From Bacillota bacterium (lineage in GTDB: Bacteria; Bacillota_I; Bacilli_A; RF39; UBA660), in assembly GCA_023430885.1 (NCBI GenBank), contig JAEYYH010000023.1, forward strand, positions 62,001-126,000: DNA of 64,000 nucleotides. Direction: 5' to 3'. Shown here piece by piece: positions 1 through 8,548 of this stretch. A program made the translations under genes and the position numbers. Each line of letters starts with the position of its first letter. Position 1 is the stretch's first letter. Below the pieces are notes generated by a model. That model had not been told where the DNA came from, did not search any database, and saw only the letters and a list, made by a program, of their open reading frames with translations.

Positions 1-1
1 T

Positions 2-319
2 AGAGATGATTTTGAATTTATATTGGGAAATAATAATTTAAAAAAATATGGTTCTCAAGGGCAACAAAGATTATCTGTTCTTGTTTTGAAATTATCTGAA
101 ATACAAATATTTGAAAATAAAATAGGTGAAAAACCTATATTATTACTTGATGATGTCTTTAGTGAATTTGATAAGCATAAAAAAAACAACATATTAAAGT
201 ATATAGATAAAAATATACAAACCATTATAACGACTACAGATTTAAATAACATTAAAAAAAATATTGTAAACGAATCTAAAGTCTTTTATATTGATAAAGG
301 AAACATAATAGAAAAATAG
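2..319 (+). CDS. recF: DNA replication/repair protein RecF, C-terminal part (5' end outside window)
   Basis: This is the C-terminal end of RecF, an SMC-like ATPase that loads RecA at gapped DNA. The reading frame is open from base 2, so the gene begins before the window. Visible are the ABC-type signature region (YGSQGQQR, about base 47) and the Walker B/D-loop block (ILLLDDVFSEFD, about base 140), both typical of RecF. The stop is 10 bases before the gyrB start, the usual dnaA-dnaN-recF-gyrB-gyrA layout, so the replication origin probably lies just upstream. A Met inside the frame at base 23 is internal and not a real start. Confidence 0.93.
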   Translation, partial: RDDFEFILGNNNLKKYGSQGQQRLSVLVLKLSEIQIFENKIGEKPILLLDDVFSEFDKHKKNNILKYIDKNIQTIITTTDLNNIKKNIVNESKVFYIDKGNIIEK

Positions 320-329
320 AGGTGAAATT

Positions 330-2255
330 ATGGAACAAGAAATTAAACATTATGATGCTTCTGACATCCAAGTATTAGAGGGATTGGAAGCAGTAAGAAA
401 AAGACCTGGTATGTACATAGGTACAACAAGTGAAAAAGGATTACATCATTTAGTTTGGGAAATAGTTGACAATGCTATAGATGAAGCTTTAGCTGGATAT
501 TGTGATGATATTGAGATAGTTATTAATGAAGATAATTCTGTTACTGTAAAAGATGATGGTAGAGGTATACCAACCGGTATACATCCCAAAACCGGATTAT
601 CAACAGTTGAAACAGTGTATACTGTACTTCATGCTGGAGGTAAATTTGGCGGTGGCGGATATAAAGTATCCGGCGGTCTTCATGGTGTTGGCGCATCTGT
701 AGTAAATGCGCTTAGTAGTTGGGTAGAAGTAAAAGTTTATCAAGGTGGAAAAGTATATTATATAAAATTTGCAGATGGTGGTCATGCTGTAGGACCTTTA
801 ACGGTTATTGATGAGTGTTCTTTAGATAGAACTGGAACAACAGTAACATTTAAACCGGATCCTGAAATATTTACAGAAACAACAGTTTTTGATTATGATA
901 CTTTAAAAACAAGAATTAGAGAATTAGCTTTTTTAAATAAGGGATTAAGGTTAATTTTATTTGACGATAGAACAAATGAAAAGAAAAGAGAAGAATTTCA
1001 TTATGAAGGTGGAATAAGTGCCTATATAGAATTTCTTAATAAAAACAGAACACCAATTCACGATCAAATTATTCATGTTTCTGGTCAAGAAGATGATATT
1101 TCAGTTGAGGTAGCCATGCAATATAATTCAGGTTATAGCGCTAATGTTTATTCATTTACTAATAATATCAACACTTATGAAGGTGGAACTCATGAAGATG
1201 GTGTTAAAAGAGCTTTAACACGTATTATTAACAATTATGCAAAAAGTAATAAATTAATTAAAGATAACGATGAGCCTTTAACTGGGGATGATGTTAGGGA
1301 AGGATTAACAATGATAATTTCTTGTAAACATCCAAATCCACAATTTGAAGGGCAAACAAAAACAAAATTAGGAAATAGTGAAGTAAGAAAAATAGCTGAT
1401 GATGTTTTTAGTGAAGGATTTGAAAGATTTTTATTAGAAAATCCTGAGCAAGCAAAATTGGTTATAGATAAGGCTTTGACAGCAGCAAGAGCCAGAGTAG
1501 CTGCAAAGCGTGCTCGTGAATTGACAAGAAGAAAAGGTGGACTTGAATTAACTAATCAATGGGGAAAACTTACTGATTGTTCATGTAAAGATGCTACTAT
1601 ATCTGAAATTTTTATTGTCGAAGGTGATTCAGCAGGTGGTTCTGCAGTAGGTGGAAGAGATTCAAAAACACAAGCTATTTTACCTTTAAGAGGTAAGATT
1701 CTTAATGTAGAAAAAGCAAGATTGGATAGAATATTAGGTAATGAAGAAATAAGAAGTATGATTACTGCTTTTGGTACTGGAATTGGTGATGAATTTGATA
1801 TTGCAAAATTAAGATATCATAAAATAATTATAATGACTGATGCCGATGTCGATGGAGCACATATCAGAACTTTATTATTAACATTATTCTATAGATTTTT
1901 TAAACCAATTGTTGAAGCAGGACATATTTATGTGGCGCAACCTCCTTTATATAAAATAACTCATGGTAAAACATTCACTTATGTTTTAACTGATCAAGAA
2001 AAAGAAGAGTATATTAGCAATTTATCTCCGACGACAAAATATGATATTCAGCGAAACAAAGGTTTAGGTGAAATGGATGCAGAAGAACTTTGTGAAACAA
2101 CAATGAACATTCATAATAGAACTTTACGTAGAGTAACGGTTGAGGACGCTATGCTTGCTGATAAGGTCTTTGAAACACTTATGGGTGAAGAAGTAGAGCC
2201 TAGACGCGAGTTTATCGAGGAAAATGCCATTTACGTGCAAAATTTGGATATATAG
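330..2255 (+). CDS. gyrB: DNA gyrase subunit B
   Basis: GyrB supplies the ATPase half of gyrase (A2B2), which introduces negative supercoils. The 641-residue protein is full length for Gram-positive GyrB. It has the GHKL ATPase block with the DNAIDEA motif near residue 48 and GGLHGVGAS near 112, the TOPRIM motif EGDSAGGSA starting at about residue 431, and the metal-binding D504-x-D506-x-D508 cluster. A GAGGTGA ribosome site sits just before the ATG. It is followed 13 bases later by gyrA, so the two subunits should be co-transcribed. Gyrase rather than topo IV is chosen because of the recF neighbour. Confidence 0.98.
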   Translation: MEQEIKHYDASDIQVLEGLEAVRKRPGMYIGTTSEKGLHHLVWEIVDNAIDEALAGYCDDIEIVINEDNSVTVKDDGRGIPTGIHPKTGLSTVETVYTVLHAGGKFGGGGYKVSGGLHGVGASVVNALSSWVEVKVYQGGKVYYIKFADGGHAVGPLTVIDECSLDRTGTTVTFKPDPEIFTETTVFDYDTLKTRIRELAFLNKGLRLILFDDRTNEKKREEFHYEGGISAYIEFLNKNRTPIHDQIIHVSGQEDDISVEVAMQYNSGYSANVYSFTNNINTYEGGTHEDGVKRALTRIINNYAKSNKLIKDNDEPLTGDDVREGLTMIISCKHPNPQFEGQTKTKLGNSEVRKIADDVFSEGFERFLLENPEQAKLVIDKALTAARARVAAKRARELTRRKGGLELTNQWGKLTDCSCKDATISEIFIVEGDSAGGSAVGGRDSKTQAILPLRGKILNVEKARLDRILGNEEIRSMITAFGTGIGDEFDIAKLRYHKIIIMTDADVDGAHIRTLLLTLFYRFFKPIVEAGHIYVAQPPLYKITHGKTFTYVLTDQEKEEYISNLSPTTKYDIQRNKGLGEMDAEELCETTMNIHNRTLRRVTVEDAMLADKVFETLMGEEVEPRREFIEENAIYVQNLDI

Positions 2256-2268
2256 GAGGTGTAGATAG

Positions 2269-4719
2269 ATGGATAAATTAGAAGAAGTAAATATAGCAAG
2301 AGAAATGCAAAATTCATTCCTAGAATATTCAATGAGTGTAATAATTTCGCGTGCACTTCCCGATTTAAGGGATGGATTAAAGCCAGTACATAGAAGAATA
2401 TTATATACTATGTACGAATCTGGATATACTCCAGATAAAGCATATGTAAAAAGTGCAAAAACAGTTGGAGCCGTAATTGGTAATTATCATCCACATGGTG
2501 ATACTGCTGTTTACGATGCTTTAGTAAGAATGGCACAAGATTTTAGTTATAGGTATACTTTAATAGATGGACATGGAAATTTTGGTTCTATAGATGGTTA
2601 TGGTGCTGCTGCATATCGTTATACAGAAGCTCGAATAGCTAAAATGTCTATGGAGTTACTAAAAGATATAAATAAAGAAACAGTTGATTTTGAGGATAAT
2701 TTTGATGGAAGTAGAAAAGAACCATCAATTTTACCAAGTAGATATCCAAATATACTAGTAAATGGAACTATGGGAATCGCAGTTGGTATGGCAACAAACA
2801 TACCACCACACAATTTATCTGAAGTAATTGATGGGTGTATAGCATATATAGATAATCCAGAAATAGAACTTTTAGAATTAATGAATTATATTAAGGGGCC
2901 TGATTTTCCAACAGGTGCGTTAATTTTAGGTAACAGTGGCATTAAAAAGGCTTATGAAACTGGAAAAGGGACAATTACAATTAGAGCAAAGGCTGAAATT
3001 GTTGAAAATAAAGGAAAAAATGAAATTATAGTTACAGAGATTCCTTATCAAGTAAATAAACTGGTTTTGAGACAAAGAATAGCAGAATTAGTACGTGACA
3101 AGATAGTTGACGGAATAGCTGATTTGCATGATGAATCAACTATTTCCCAAGGAATTAGAATTGTAATTGAATTAAAGAAAGAAGCTAACCCTAATGTTGT
3201 TTTAAATAATTTGTATAAGCATACACAGTTACAAACAACATATGGAATTAATTTTTTAATGTTGGATGATGGACAACCAAAAACATTAGGTTTAAAAGAT
3301 ATAATTTCTAAATATATCGATTTTCAAAAATCTGTTATATACAGACGAACAAAGTTTGAATTAGATAAAGCAGAAAAAAGATCTCACATATTAGAAGGAT
3401 TAAAAATTGCTCTAGATCATATAGATGAAGTAATAAAAGTTATAAAAGAAGCTTCTACAGATGAGGATGCAAAAAACACATTAATTTCAAGATTCAATTT
3501 AAGTGATGTTCAAGCAGAAGCTATTATGGAAATGAAATTAAGAAGATTATCTGGATTAGAGAGAAAAAAAATTGAAGATGAGTTAGCAGAATTATTAAAA
3601 CTTATTGAGAATTTAAAGGCAATTTTAGCAAGTGAAGAAAAAATTCTTTCAATTATAAAAGAAGAAATGCTTGATATTAAAAATAAATATGGTGATGAGA
3701 GAAGAACTGAAATCGATAATACTTCTATTGAATTTATAGAAGATGAGTCACTAATTCCAGTAGAAGATATTGTCATTACATTAACAAATAAGGGCTATAT
3801 TAAGCGTATGACTAGTGAAACTTACAAATCTCAAAATAGAGGTGGTGTAGGTGTTAAAGGAATGACAACGAATGAAGAAGATTTTGTTGAAAATATTACT
3901 TCTATGACGACTCATGACTACCTTATGTTCTTTACAAATAAGGGTAAAGTTTATAGGATGAAGGGGTATGAAATACCATTATATAACAGACAAGCAAAAG
4001 GTTTACCAATAGTTAATTTATTACCTATTGAAAAAGATGAAATTGTAAAAGTTATGTTAACTATAAAAGCTGATGAAAAAGAAGGTAATATTGTATTTTG
4101 TACACAAAGTGGTCTTGTAAAGCGTACTGATCTTATTGAATTTGAAAGCATTAGGACTAATGGTAAAATTGCCATAACTTTAAAAGATGAAGATGAACTA
4201 ATAGCAGCTAAAAAAACACATGGGAACAACGAAATTTTAATTGCTACTTCAAATGGAAGAATGATTAGATTTGAAGAAAACGAAATTAGAGTAATGGGTA
4301 GAACCGCTTCAGGCGTACGTGGAATTGAAGTAGGCGATGGTGTCTGTGTTGGTTGCGAAATAGCCGAACCAGGTCAAAACATATTAGTTGTTACAGAAAA
4401 TGGATATGGTAAAAAGACATCTATAGATGAATATAGAATGACTCATAGGGGTAGTAAAGGTGTTAAAGCACTAAACATAACTTCTAAAAACGGTAATATA
4501 GTATCATTTAAAACTATTCATGGTGATGAAGATTTAATGATAGTGACAAACAATGGTATTATAATTAGAATATCTTCAAACCAAGTTTCTTCAACAGGAA
4601 GAGTTGCGCAAGGTGTTCGATTGATTAATTTAAAAGATGATCAAAAAGTAAGTACAATAGCAATTTTAAGCAAAGAAGAAATAATTGAAGAAGTTGAACA
4701 AGAAACAAATAATGAATAA
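2269..4719 (+). CDS. gyrA: DNA gyrase subunit A
   Basis: GyrA cuts and rejoins DNA in the gyrase complex. The 816-residue protein has the 5Y-CAP domain with the catalytic tyrosine in AAYRYTEA (Y118), a coiled-coil arm, and a C-terminal pinwheel of six blade-like repeats. A GyrA-box-like motif (QNRGGVG, about residue 522) differs from the classic QRRGGKG but keeps its core. AGGAGGTG precedes the start. The gene closes the recF-gyrB-gyrA unit and is followed by parS sites and a short terminator. Confidence 0.98.
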   Translation: MDKLEEVNIAREMQNSFLEYSMSVIISRALPDLRDGLKPVHRRILYTMYESGYTPDKAYVKSAKTVGAVIGNYHPHGDTAVYDALVRMAQDFSYRYTLIDGHGNFGSIDGYGAAAYRYTEARIAKMSMELLKDINKETVDFEDNFDGSRKEPSILPSRYPNILVNGTMGIAVGMATNIPPHNLSEVIDGCIAYIDNPEIELLELMNYIKGPDFPTGALILGNSGIKKAYETGKGTITIRAKAEIVENKGKNEIIVTEIPYQVNKLVLRQRIAELVRDKIVDGIADLHDESTISQGIRIVIELKKEANPNVVLNNLYKHTQLQTTYGINFLMLDDGQPKTLGLKDIISKYIDFQKSVIYRRTKFELDKAEKRSHILEGLKIALDHIDEVIKVIKEASTDEDAKNTLISRFNLSDVQAEAIMEMKLRRLSGLERKKIEDELAELLKLIENLKAILASEEKILSIIKEEMLDIKNKYGDERRTEIDNTSIEFIEDESLIPVEDIVITLTNKGYIKRMTSETYKSQNRGGVGVKGMTTNEEDFVENITSMTTHDYLMFFTNKGKVYRMKGYEIPLYNRQAKGLPIVNLLPIEKDEIVKVMLTIKADEKEGNIVFCTQSGLVKRTDLIEFESIRTNGKIAITLKDEDELIAAKKTHGNNEILIATSNGRMIRFEENEIRVMGRTASGVRGIEVGDGVCVGCEIAEPGQNILVVTENGYGKKTSIDEYRMTHRGSKGVKALNITSKNGNIVSFKTIHGDEDLMIVTNNGIIIRISSNQVSSTGRVAQGVRLINLKDDQKVSTIAILSKEEIIEEVEQETNNE

Positions 4720-4725
4720 TCACAA

Positions 4726-4741
4726 TGTTTCACGTGAAACA
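4726..4741. promoter_or_regulatory. parS site 1
   Basis: TGTTTCACGTGAAACA is a perfect 16-base match to the bacterial parS consensus bound by ParB/Spo0J. The palindrome extends to 18 bases (4725-4742). It begins seven bases after the gyrA stop codon and precedes the terminator hairpin. Confidence 0.96.
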
Positions 4742-4742
4742 T

Positions 4743-4771
4743 AAAAAGAGAATCACAAATTCTCTTTTTTT
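4743..4771 (+). terminator. Terminator of the gyrB-gyrA unit
   Basis: A hairpin GAGAAT/ATTCTC (4748-4753 with 4759-4764, loop CACAA) is flanked by an A-run upstream and followed by seven T residues. It lies between parS sites 1 and 2. Confidence 0.75.
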
Positions 4772-4795
4772 ATGTTTTAGTTTGAGTATATCTAA

Positions 4796-4811
4796 TGTTT
4801 CACGTGAAACA
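4796..4811. promoter_or_regulatory. parS site 2, inside a 30-base perfect palindrome
   Basis: A second perfect TGTTTCACGTGAAACA. Here the dyad symmetry continues outward without mismatch from 4789 to 4818, 30 bases in all, well beyond the 16 bases ParB reads. No T-run follows, so it is not a terminator. Confidence 0.96.
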
Positions 4812-4917
4812 TTAGATACATATTATATATTATTTTTGAAACACAATATCAAAAATCCATTATATGATTAAAAATTAGTATTATAATAAATCTTTTTAAA
4901 AAATATCACTGTTTATA

Positions 4918-4933
4918 TGTTTCACGTGAAACA
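4918..4933. promoter_or_regulatory. parS site 3, inside a 28-base perfect palindrome
   Basis: A third perfect parS core. Symmetry extends from 4912 to 4939 (28 bases), again longer than the consensus. Confidence 0.96.
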
Positions 4934-5010
4934 TATAAAACAATAATATACACATTATATTTCTTACTAAATGTAGAAAGTGTCGAATTATAGCAATTAT
5001 ATAACATTGA

Positions 5011-5026
5011 TGTTTCACGTGAAACA
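5011..5026. promoter_or_regulatory. parS site 4, next to the SRP RNA promoter
   Basis: The fourth perfect parS core (palindrome 18 bases, 5010-5027). It ends four bases before the -35 box of the SRP RNA promoter, so bound ParB would touch or cover that promoter. Confidence 0.96.
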
Positions 5027-5029
5027 TAG

Positions 5030-5058
5030 TTGCAAAAAAAACAAAAATATAGTATATT
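5030..5058 (+). promoter_or_regulatory. Promoter of the SRP RNA gene
   Basis: TTGCAA (5030-5035) and TATATT (5053-5058) are separated by 17 bases, the standard vegetative sigma spacing, and the predicted start lies about 7 bases downstream, where the RNA's closing helix begins. Confidence 0.75.
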
Positions 5059-5064
5059 TATATT

Positions 5065-5135
5065 GCACAACATTTATGGTTGAAACAGGTCAGAGTCGGA
5101 AGACAGCATCCTTAAAACCCTCTAAATGTGTGTGC
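5065..5135 (+). ncRNA. ffs: Signal recognition particle RNA, short bacterial type
   Basis: The SRP RNA binds Ffh and directs membrane-protein ribosomes to the membrane. The diagnostic helix-8 tip is present (CAGGTCAGAGTCGGAAGACAGCA, split here by length as CAGGTCAGAGTCGG and AAGACAGCA), with the GGAA tetraloop. The ends pair as a 12-base-pair helix with one bulged G (5065-5076 with 5123-5135), followed by an inner GGTT/AACC helix. A T-run at 5136-5140 ends it. At about 71 bases it is shorter than the 4.5S RNA of E. coli and has no Alu domain. Confidence 0.88.
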
Positions 5136-5157
5136 TTTTTAATATATGGTGAATGAA

Positions 5158-5598
5158 ATGAATGAATATATGAAATTGGCCCTGTTCGAAGCTAAAAAAT
5201 CATTAAAATATGGAGATGTTCCAGTTGGAGCAATAATTGTAAAAAATGGTAGAATTATAGCAAAAGCTCATAATGAAAAAGAAAAAAAGAAAAACGCTAT
5301 CAAACATGCAGAAATTATAGTTATAGAAAAGGCATGTAAAAAATTAAAAACATGGCATTTAGATGATTGTGATTTGTATGTTACTTTAGAACCGTGTTTA
5401 ATGTGCTGTGGAGCAATAATTCAGTCTAGAATTAAAAATGTATACTATTCTACAGAATCAAAAAAATTTGGTTATGTTGAAAGTATCAATCAATTATTTA
5501 ATGATAAAAATAATCATATTCCAAAAGTTTATACAGGATTAGAAAAAGAACAATCAGTAAAATTATTGACAGATTTTTTTAAAGATAAAAGGAATTAA
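5158..5598 (+). CDS. tadA: tRNA adenosine(34) deaminase TadA
   Basis: TadA converts A34 of tRNA-Arg(ACG) to inosine. The zinc site is visible: H50-A-E52 and PC80-x-x-C83, with LEPC and the deaminase fold around them. I chose the ATG at 5158 (146 residues) because GGTG lies six bases upstream; the ATG at 5146 has no ribosome site and would begin within a few bases of the SRP RNA end. TadA commonly sits between the SRP RNA and dnaX in Bacillota. The stop codon is inside its own terminator hairpin. Confidence 0.93.
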   Translation: MNEYMKLALFEAKKSLKYGDVPVGAIIVKNGRIIAKAHNEKEKKKNAIKHAEIIVIEKACKKLKTWHLDDCDLYVTLEPCLMCCGAIIQSRIKNVYYSTESKKFGYVESINQLFNDKNNHIPKVYTGLEKEQSVKLLTDFFKDKRN

Positions 5599-5620
5599 CA
5601 AAAGTTAATTCCTTTTGTTT
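5587..5620 (+). terminator. Terminator of tadA
   Basis: A 13-base-pair hairpin, AAAAGGAATTAAC (5587-5599) with GTTAATTCCTTTT (5604-5616) around an AAAA loop, followed by T-rich sequence. It overlaps the tadA stop codon. Confidence 0.88.
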
Positions 5621-5632
5621 TATAAGGGTTTG

Positions 5633-5641
5633 TGTTATAAT
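5633..5641 (+). promoter_or_regulatory. Extended -10 promoter of the dnaX operon
   Basis: TGTTATAAT, an extended -10 element, lies directly after the tadA terminator and 20 bases before the dnaX ATG. No good -35 box is visible. The predicted leader is only about 13 bases long. Confidence 0.65.
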
Positions 5642-5660
5642 TTAATAGGAGGTAACTAAT

Positions 5661-7391
5661 ATGTATCAAGCACTTTACAGAAAATACAGACCAACTAATT
5701 TTGACGAAGTTACAGGGCAAGAAATAATTAAAAAAACATTACAAAATGCAATATTAAATAATAAAATATCACATGCATATTTATTTACCGGTCCAAGAGG
5801 TACTGGAAAAACATCTATAGCAAAAATATTAGCTAAAACAGTAAATTGTGTATGCTTACAGGGTTATATGCCTTGTAACAAGTGTGTAAATTGTACACAA
5901 ATAGATAATAAGCAATCAAATGATATAATTGAAATAGATGCAGCATCTAATAATGGAATAGATGAGATAAGAGAAATACGTAATAAAGCAAATTTAGTTC
6001 CTACAACTGGAAAATATAAAGTTTATATTATTGATGAGGTACACATGTTAACCACAGGTGCGTTTAATGCCTTATTAAAAACACTTGAAGAACCCCCATC
6101 CCATGTAATATTCATTTTAGCAACAACAGAGCCACATAAAATACCTGCAACTATATTATCTAGATGTCAAAGATTTGACTTTAAAAGAATAGCAAATATA
6201 GATTTGGTGGAAAGATTAAAATACATAATAAAACAGGAAAAAATTGATATAGAAGATGATGCCGTAAATGAAATAGCAAGATTATCTGATGGTGGTATGA
6301 GAGATTCAATTAGCTTATTAGATCAGGCGCTTGCCTATTCTCCTCAGAATATCTCTCTTGAAGATATACACGAAATTAATGGTTCTTTACCTATAGAAAA
6401 ATTATCTAATTTTGTTAGTTTGATATTAGAAAAAAATATAGAAAAACTGTTAAATTTAATTGATGATTTTAATGATTCAGGTAAAAATTTAATAAAAATA
6501 TCTGAAGAAATAATAAATTATCTTAAAAATATTCTTTTATATAAAATTTCTCCAAATTACTTAAAAAACATAACTAATAATTATCAAATTTATGAAGAAG
6601 CGTCAAAAAATATATCAAAAGAATTAATTATTGAGCTTATTAGTAAATTTAATATGTCTATGAATGATATAAAGCTATCTAGTGATCCTAAATTATCAAT
6701 GGAATTATTAATAATAAAAGAATGCTCTGATTTAGAAGAATCAAAGCAAAATAGAATTTATAATAATGAATTAAAAGTTGATAAATTAACAAATGTAAAA
6801 TCAGAAGAGAAAACAGAAGAAAAATCAGATAGTGAAAAAGTATTGTTAAATCAGAAAAAAAATATTTTTGAAGATAAAATTGATAATAAAACGATAGAGA
6901 TTAAAGATGAAATTGATCAAAATTCAAAATTAATGGAAGAATTTAAAAAAAATAGAATAAACAATGCATTGGCAAAATTTGATAAAAACTTATTAATAAA
7001 TTTAAGAAGAAGTTTGTATAAAGTAGAAGATTATCTATTAGATGAAAATTATAGTGTTTTTGCTTCCATGATAATAGACGGCGAATTAAAAGCAACGAGT
7101 GATGAATATTTGGTTTTTGTTTTCAAGACAGAAAATTTATCATTGGAATTTAATAAAAATATTGTAACAGTTCAAGAATTATTTGAAAAAATATTCAATA
7201 AATTATATAAGGTTATATCAACAGATGATATTTCCTGGGAAATAATAAAAAAAGATTTTAATAATAAAAGCGTTGTTTTTGAATATATAGAAGAACAACA
7301 AGATTTAGAAAAAAAAATATCAATGAATAATTATAAAAATGAAGTAAAAGAACTTGATAATATTTTTGGTGATATAGTAGAATATAATTAA
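5661..7391 (+). CDS. dnaX: DNA polymerase III subunits gamma/tau
   Basis: DnaX is the ATPase of the clamp loader that places the sliding clamp at primers. The AAA+ module has Walker A G44-PRGTGK-T51, four zinc cysteines between C63 and C78, DEVHML (Walker B) and the SRC sensor (SRCQRF). The C-terminal third (about 370-576) is the tau-specific, lysine- and asparagine-rich part that contacts polymerase and helicase. Two A8 runs in codons 399-401 and 429-431 each lead to an immediate -1 frame stop, which could make a short gamma form (see findings). AGGAGGT precedes the ATG; it heads a ten-gene run ending at mfd. Confidence 0.97.
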   Translation: MYQALYRKYRPTNFDEVTGQEIIKKTLQNAILNNKISHAYLFTGPRGTGKTSIAKILAKTVNCVCLQGYMPCNKCVNCTQIDNKQSNDIIEIDAASNNGIDEIREIRNKANLVPTTGKYKVYIIDEVHMLTTGAFNALLKTLEEPPSHVIFILATTEPHKIPATILSRCQRFDFKRIANIDLVERLKYIIKQEKIDIEDDAVNEIARLSDGGMRDSISLLDQALAYSPQNISLEDIHEINGSLPIEKLSNFVSLILEKNIEKLLNLIDDFNDSGKNLIKISEEIINYLKNILLYKISPNYLKNITNNYQIYEEASKNISKELIIELISKFNMSMNDIKLSSDPKLSMELLIIKECSDLEESKQNRIYNNELKVDKLTNVKSEEKTEEKSDSEKVLLNQKKNIFEDKIDNKTIEIKDEIDQNSKLMEEFKKNRINNALAKFDKNLLINLRRSLYKVEDYLLDENYSVFASMIIDGELKATSDEYLVFVFKTENLSLEFNKNIVTVQELFEKIFNKLYKVISTDDISWEIIKKDFNNKSVVFEYIEEQQDLEKKISMNNYKNEVKELDNIFGDIVEYN

Positions 7392-7408
7392 AGAAAAGAG
7401 GAATGAAA

Positions 7409-7705
7409 ATGAATATACAAGCTATGATGAAGCAAGCACAAAAATTACAAAAGGACATGCTTAATGCAAAAGAAGAAATAGATAAAACTATATTTGAGGC
7501 GAAATCTTCCTTTGTAACTGTAAAAGCAAATGGAAAAAGGGAAATATTGAACATTAAAATAGATATGGATTCAATAGAAAAAGACGATATCGAAATGCTA
7601 GAAGACATGATTCAAGTTGCTATTAATGATGTTATGAAACAAATTGAAAAGGAAACTGAAAATAAAATGGGTAGATATACTCAAGGTATGCCAGGTTTAT
7701 TTTAA
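7409..7705 (+). CDS. YbaB/EbfC family nucleoid-associated protein
   Basis: This 98-residue protein belongs to the YbaB/EbfC family of small dimeric DNA-binding proteins, almost always found between dnaX and recR. It starts with the typical Met-rich helix (MNIQAMMKQAQKLQKD) and ends in the glycine/methionine-rich tail (MGRYTQGMPGLF). An in-frame ATG exists at 7403, but AGAGG is directly adjacent to it; the ATG at 7409 has the correct spacing. The stop overlaps the recR start by one base, suggesting translational coupling. Its exact cellular role is not settled. Confidence 0.93.
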   Translation: MNIQAMMKQAQKLQKDMLNAKEEIDKTIFEAKSSFVTVKANGKREILNIKIDMDSIEKDDIEMLEDMIQVAINDVMKQIEKETENKMGRYTQGMPGLF

Positions 7706-8310
7706 TGAATTACCCTAGTGTGTTAAAAAAATTAATTGACTGCTATAAGAAATTGCCAGGAGTTGGTGAGAAGTCTGCTGAGAGAATGGCTTTGGCAACA
7801 ATTGAATTGGATCAAGAAATTTTAGATATATTTTCAGCTTCTGTATTGAATGTGAAAAGTAAATTAAAAAGATGTGTTAAATGTAATAATTATTGTGAAG
7901 ATGATCTGTGTGAAATATGTCAGTCAAAAAATAGAGATATTTCAACTATTTGTGTTGTTGAAGAACCTAAAAATGTAATATTATTTGAAAAAGTTGGGAC
8001 TTATAATGGATTATACCATGTCCTTGGAGGTTTGATATCACCATTAGATGGTATAAATCCAGATCAGATTAATATTGAAACGCTGTTAAAAAGAATAAAG
8101 GAAGAAGACATAAAAGAAGTTATTTTTGCGCTAAAACCTAGTATAGAAGGTGAAACAACCACTCTATATATAAGAAAGTTACTTGAAGGTAAAAATATTA
8201 TAGTATCGAAAATAGCTCATGGCATTCCTATGGGCGCAGATATAGATTATATAGATTCACTAACATTAGAATTGGCTTTAGAGGATAGAAAAAGAATTAA
8301 TAATAAGTAG
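7705..8310 (+). CDS. recR: Recombination mediator RecR
   Basis: RecR works with RecF and RecO to load RecA at gaps. The 201-residue protein has the helix-hairpin-helix (LPGVGEKSAERMA, 17-29), a zinc finger with C57-x2-C60 and C69-x2-C72, and a TOPRIM domain from about residue 80 (ICVVEEPKNV). Full length for the family. Start overlaps the upstream stop in TAATG. RecF is also encoded at the start of the window; RecO is not here. Confidence 0.96.
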   Translation: MNYPSVLKKLIDCYKKLPGVGEKSAERMALATIELDQEILDIFSASVLNVKSKLKRCVKCNNYCEDDLCEICQSKNRDISTICVVEEPKNVILFEKVGTYNGLYHVLGGLISPLDGINPDQINIETLLKRIKEEDIKEVIFALKPSIEGETTTLYIRKLLEGKNIIVSKIAHGIPMGADIDYIDSLTLELALEDRKRINNK

Positions 8311-8352
8311 AATAAAATAAATAAGCACTAATACAATTTAATAGGTGATAGA

Positions 8353-8538
8353 ATGAAAAAAGTTTTTAAACTTATTAAAAAAGTAATTTATGGTTTTTTG
8401 TTAATATATAGTTTTAATCTAGTATTGCAACCTTTGGATATTAATATACCATTAAATTTTATAACTGTTGGTGCTGTTTCTCTATTTGGAATAAGTGCAT
8501 TTTTATCGCTAATAACCTTATTATTAATGTTTTTTTAG
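8353..8538 (+). CDS. BofA-family small membrane protein
   Basis: A 61-residue protein with two hydrophobic segments (about 8-26 and 34-60) and the BofA-like core PLNFITVGAVSLFGISA. In Bacillus, BofA is a forespore-mother cell signalling inhibitor of pro-sigma-K processing and is encoded just after recR, exactly as here. That position is the strongest support. Whether this organism sporulates cannot be judged from the window, so the family name is safe but the sporulation role is inference. AGGTGATAG precedes the ATG. Confidence 0.75.
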   Translation: MKKVFKLIKKVIYGFLLIYSFNLVLQPLDINIPLNFITVGAVSLFGISAFLSLITLLLMFF

Positions 8539-8548
8539 GAGGTATAGC

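Larger units (their letters stand above)
4720..5157 (+). other. gyrA-tadA intergenic segregation/SRP RNA region
   Basis: This 430-base spacer has no protein gene. In order it holds a parS site, the gyrA terminator, three more parS sites, a sigma-A-type promoter and the SRP RNA gene. Between 4820 and 4910 I see only AT-rich sequence without an assignable function. The dense parS cluster makes it the likely nucleation point for the ParB complex encoded at 27343-28227. Confidence 0.8.
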
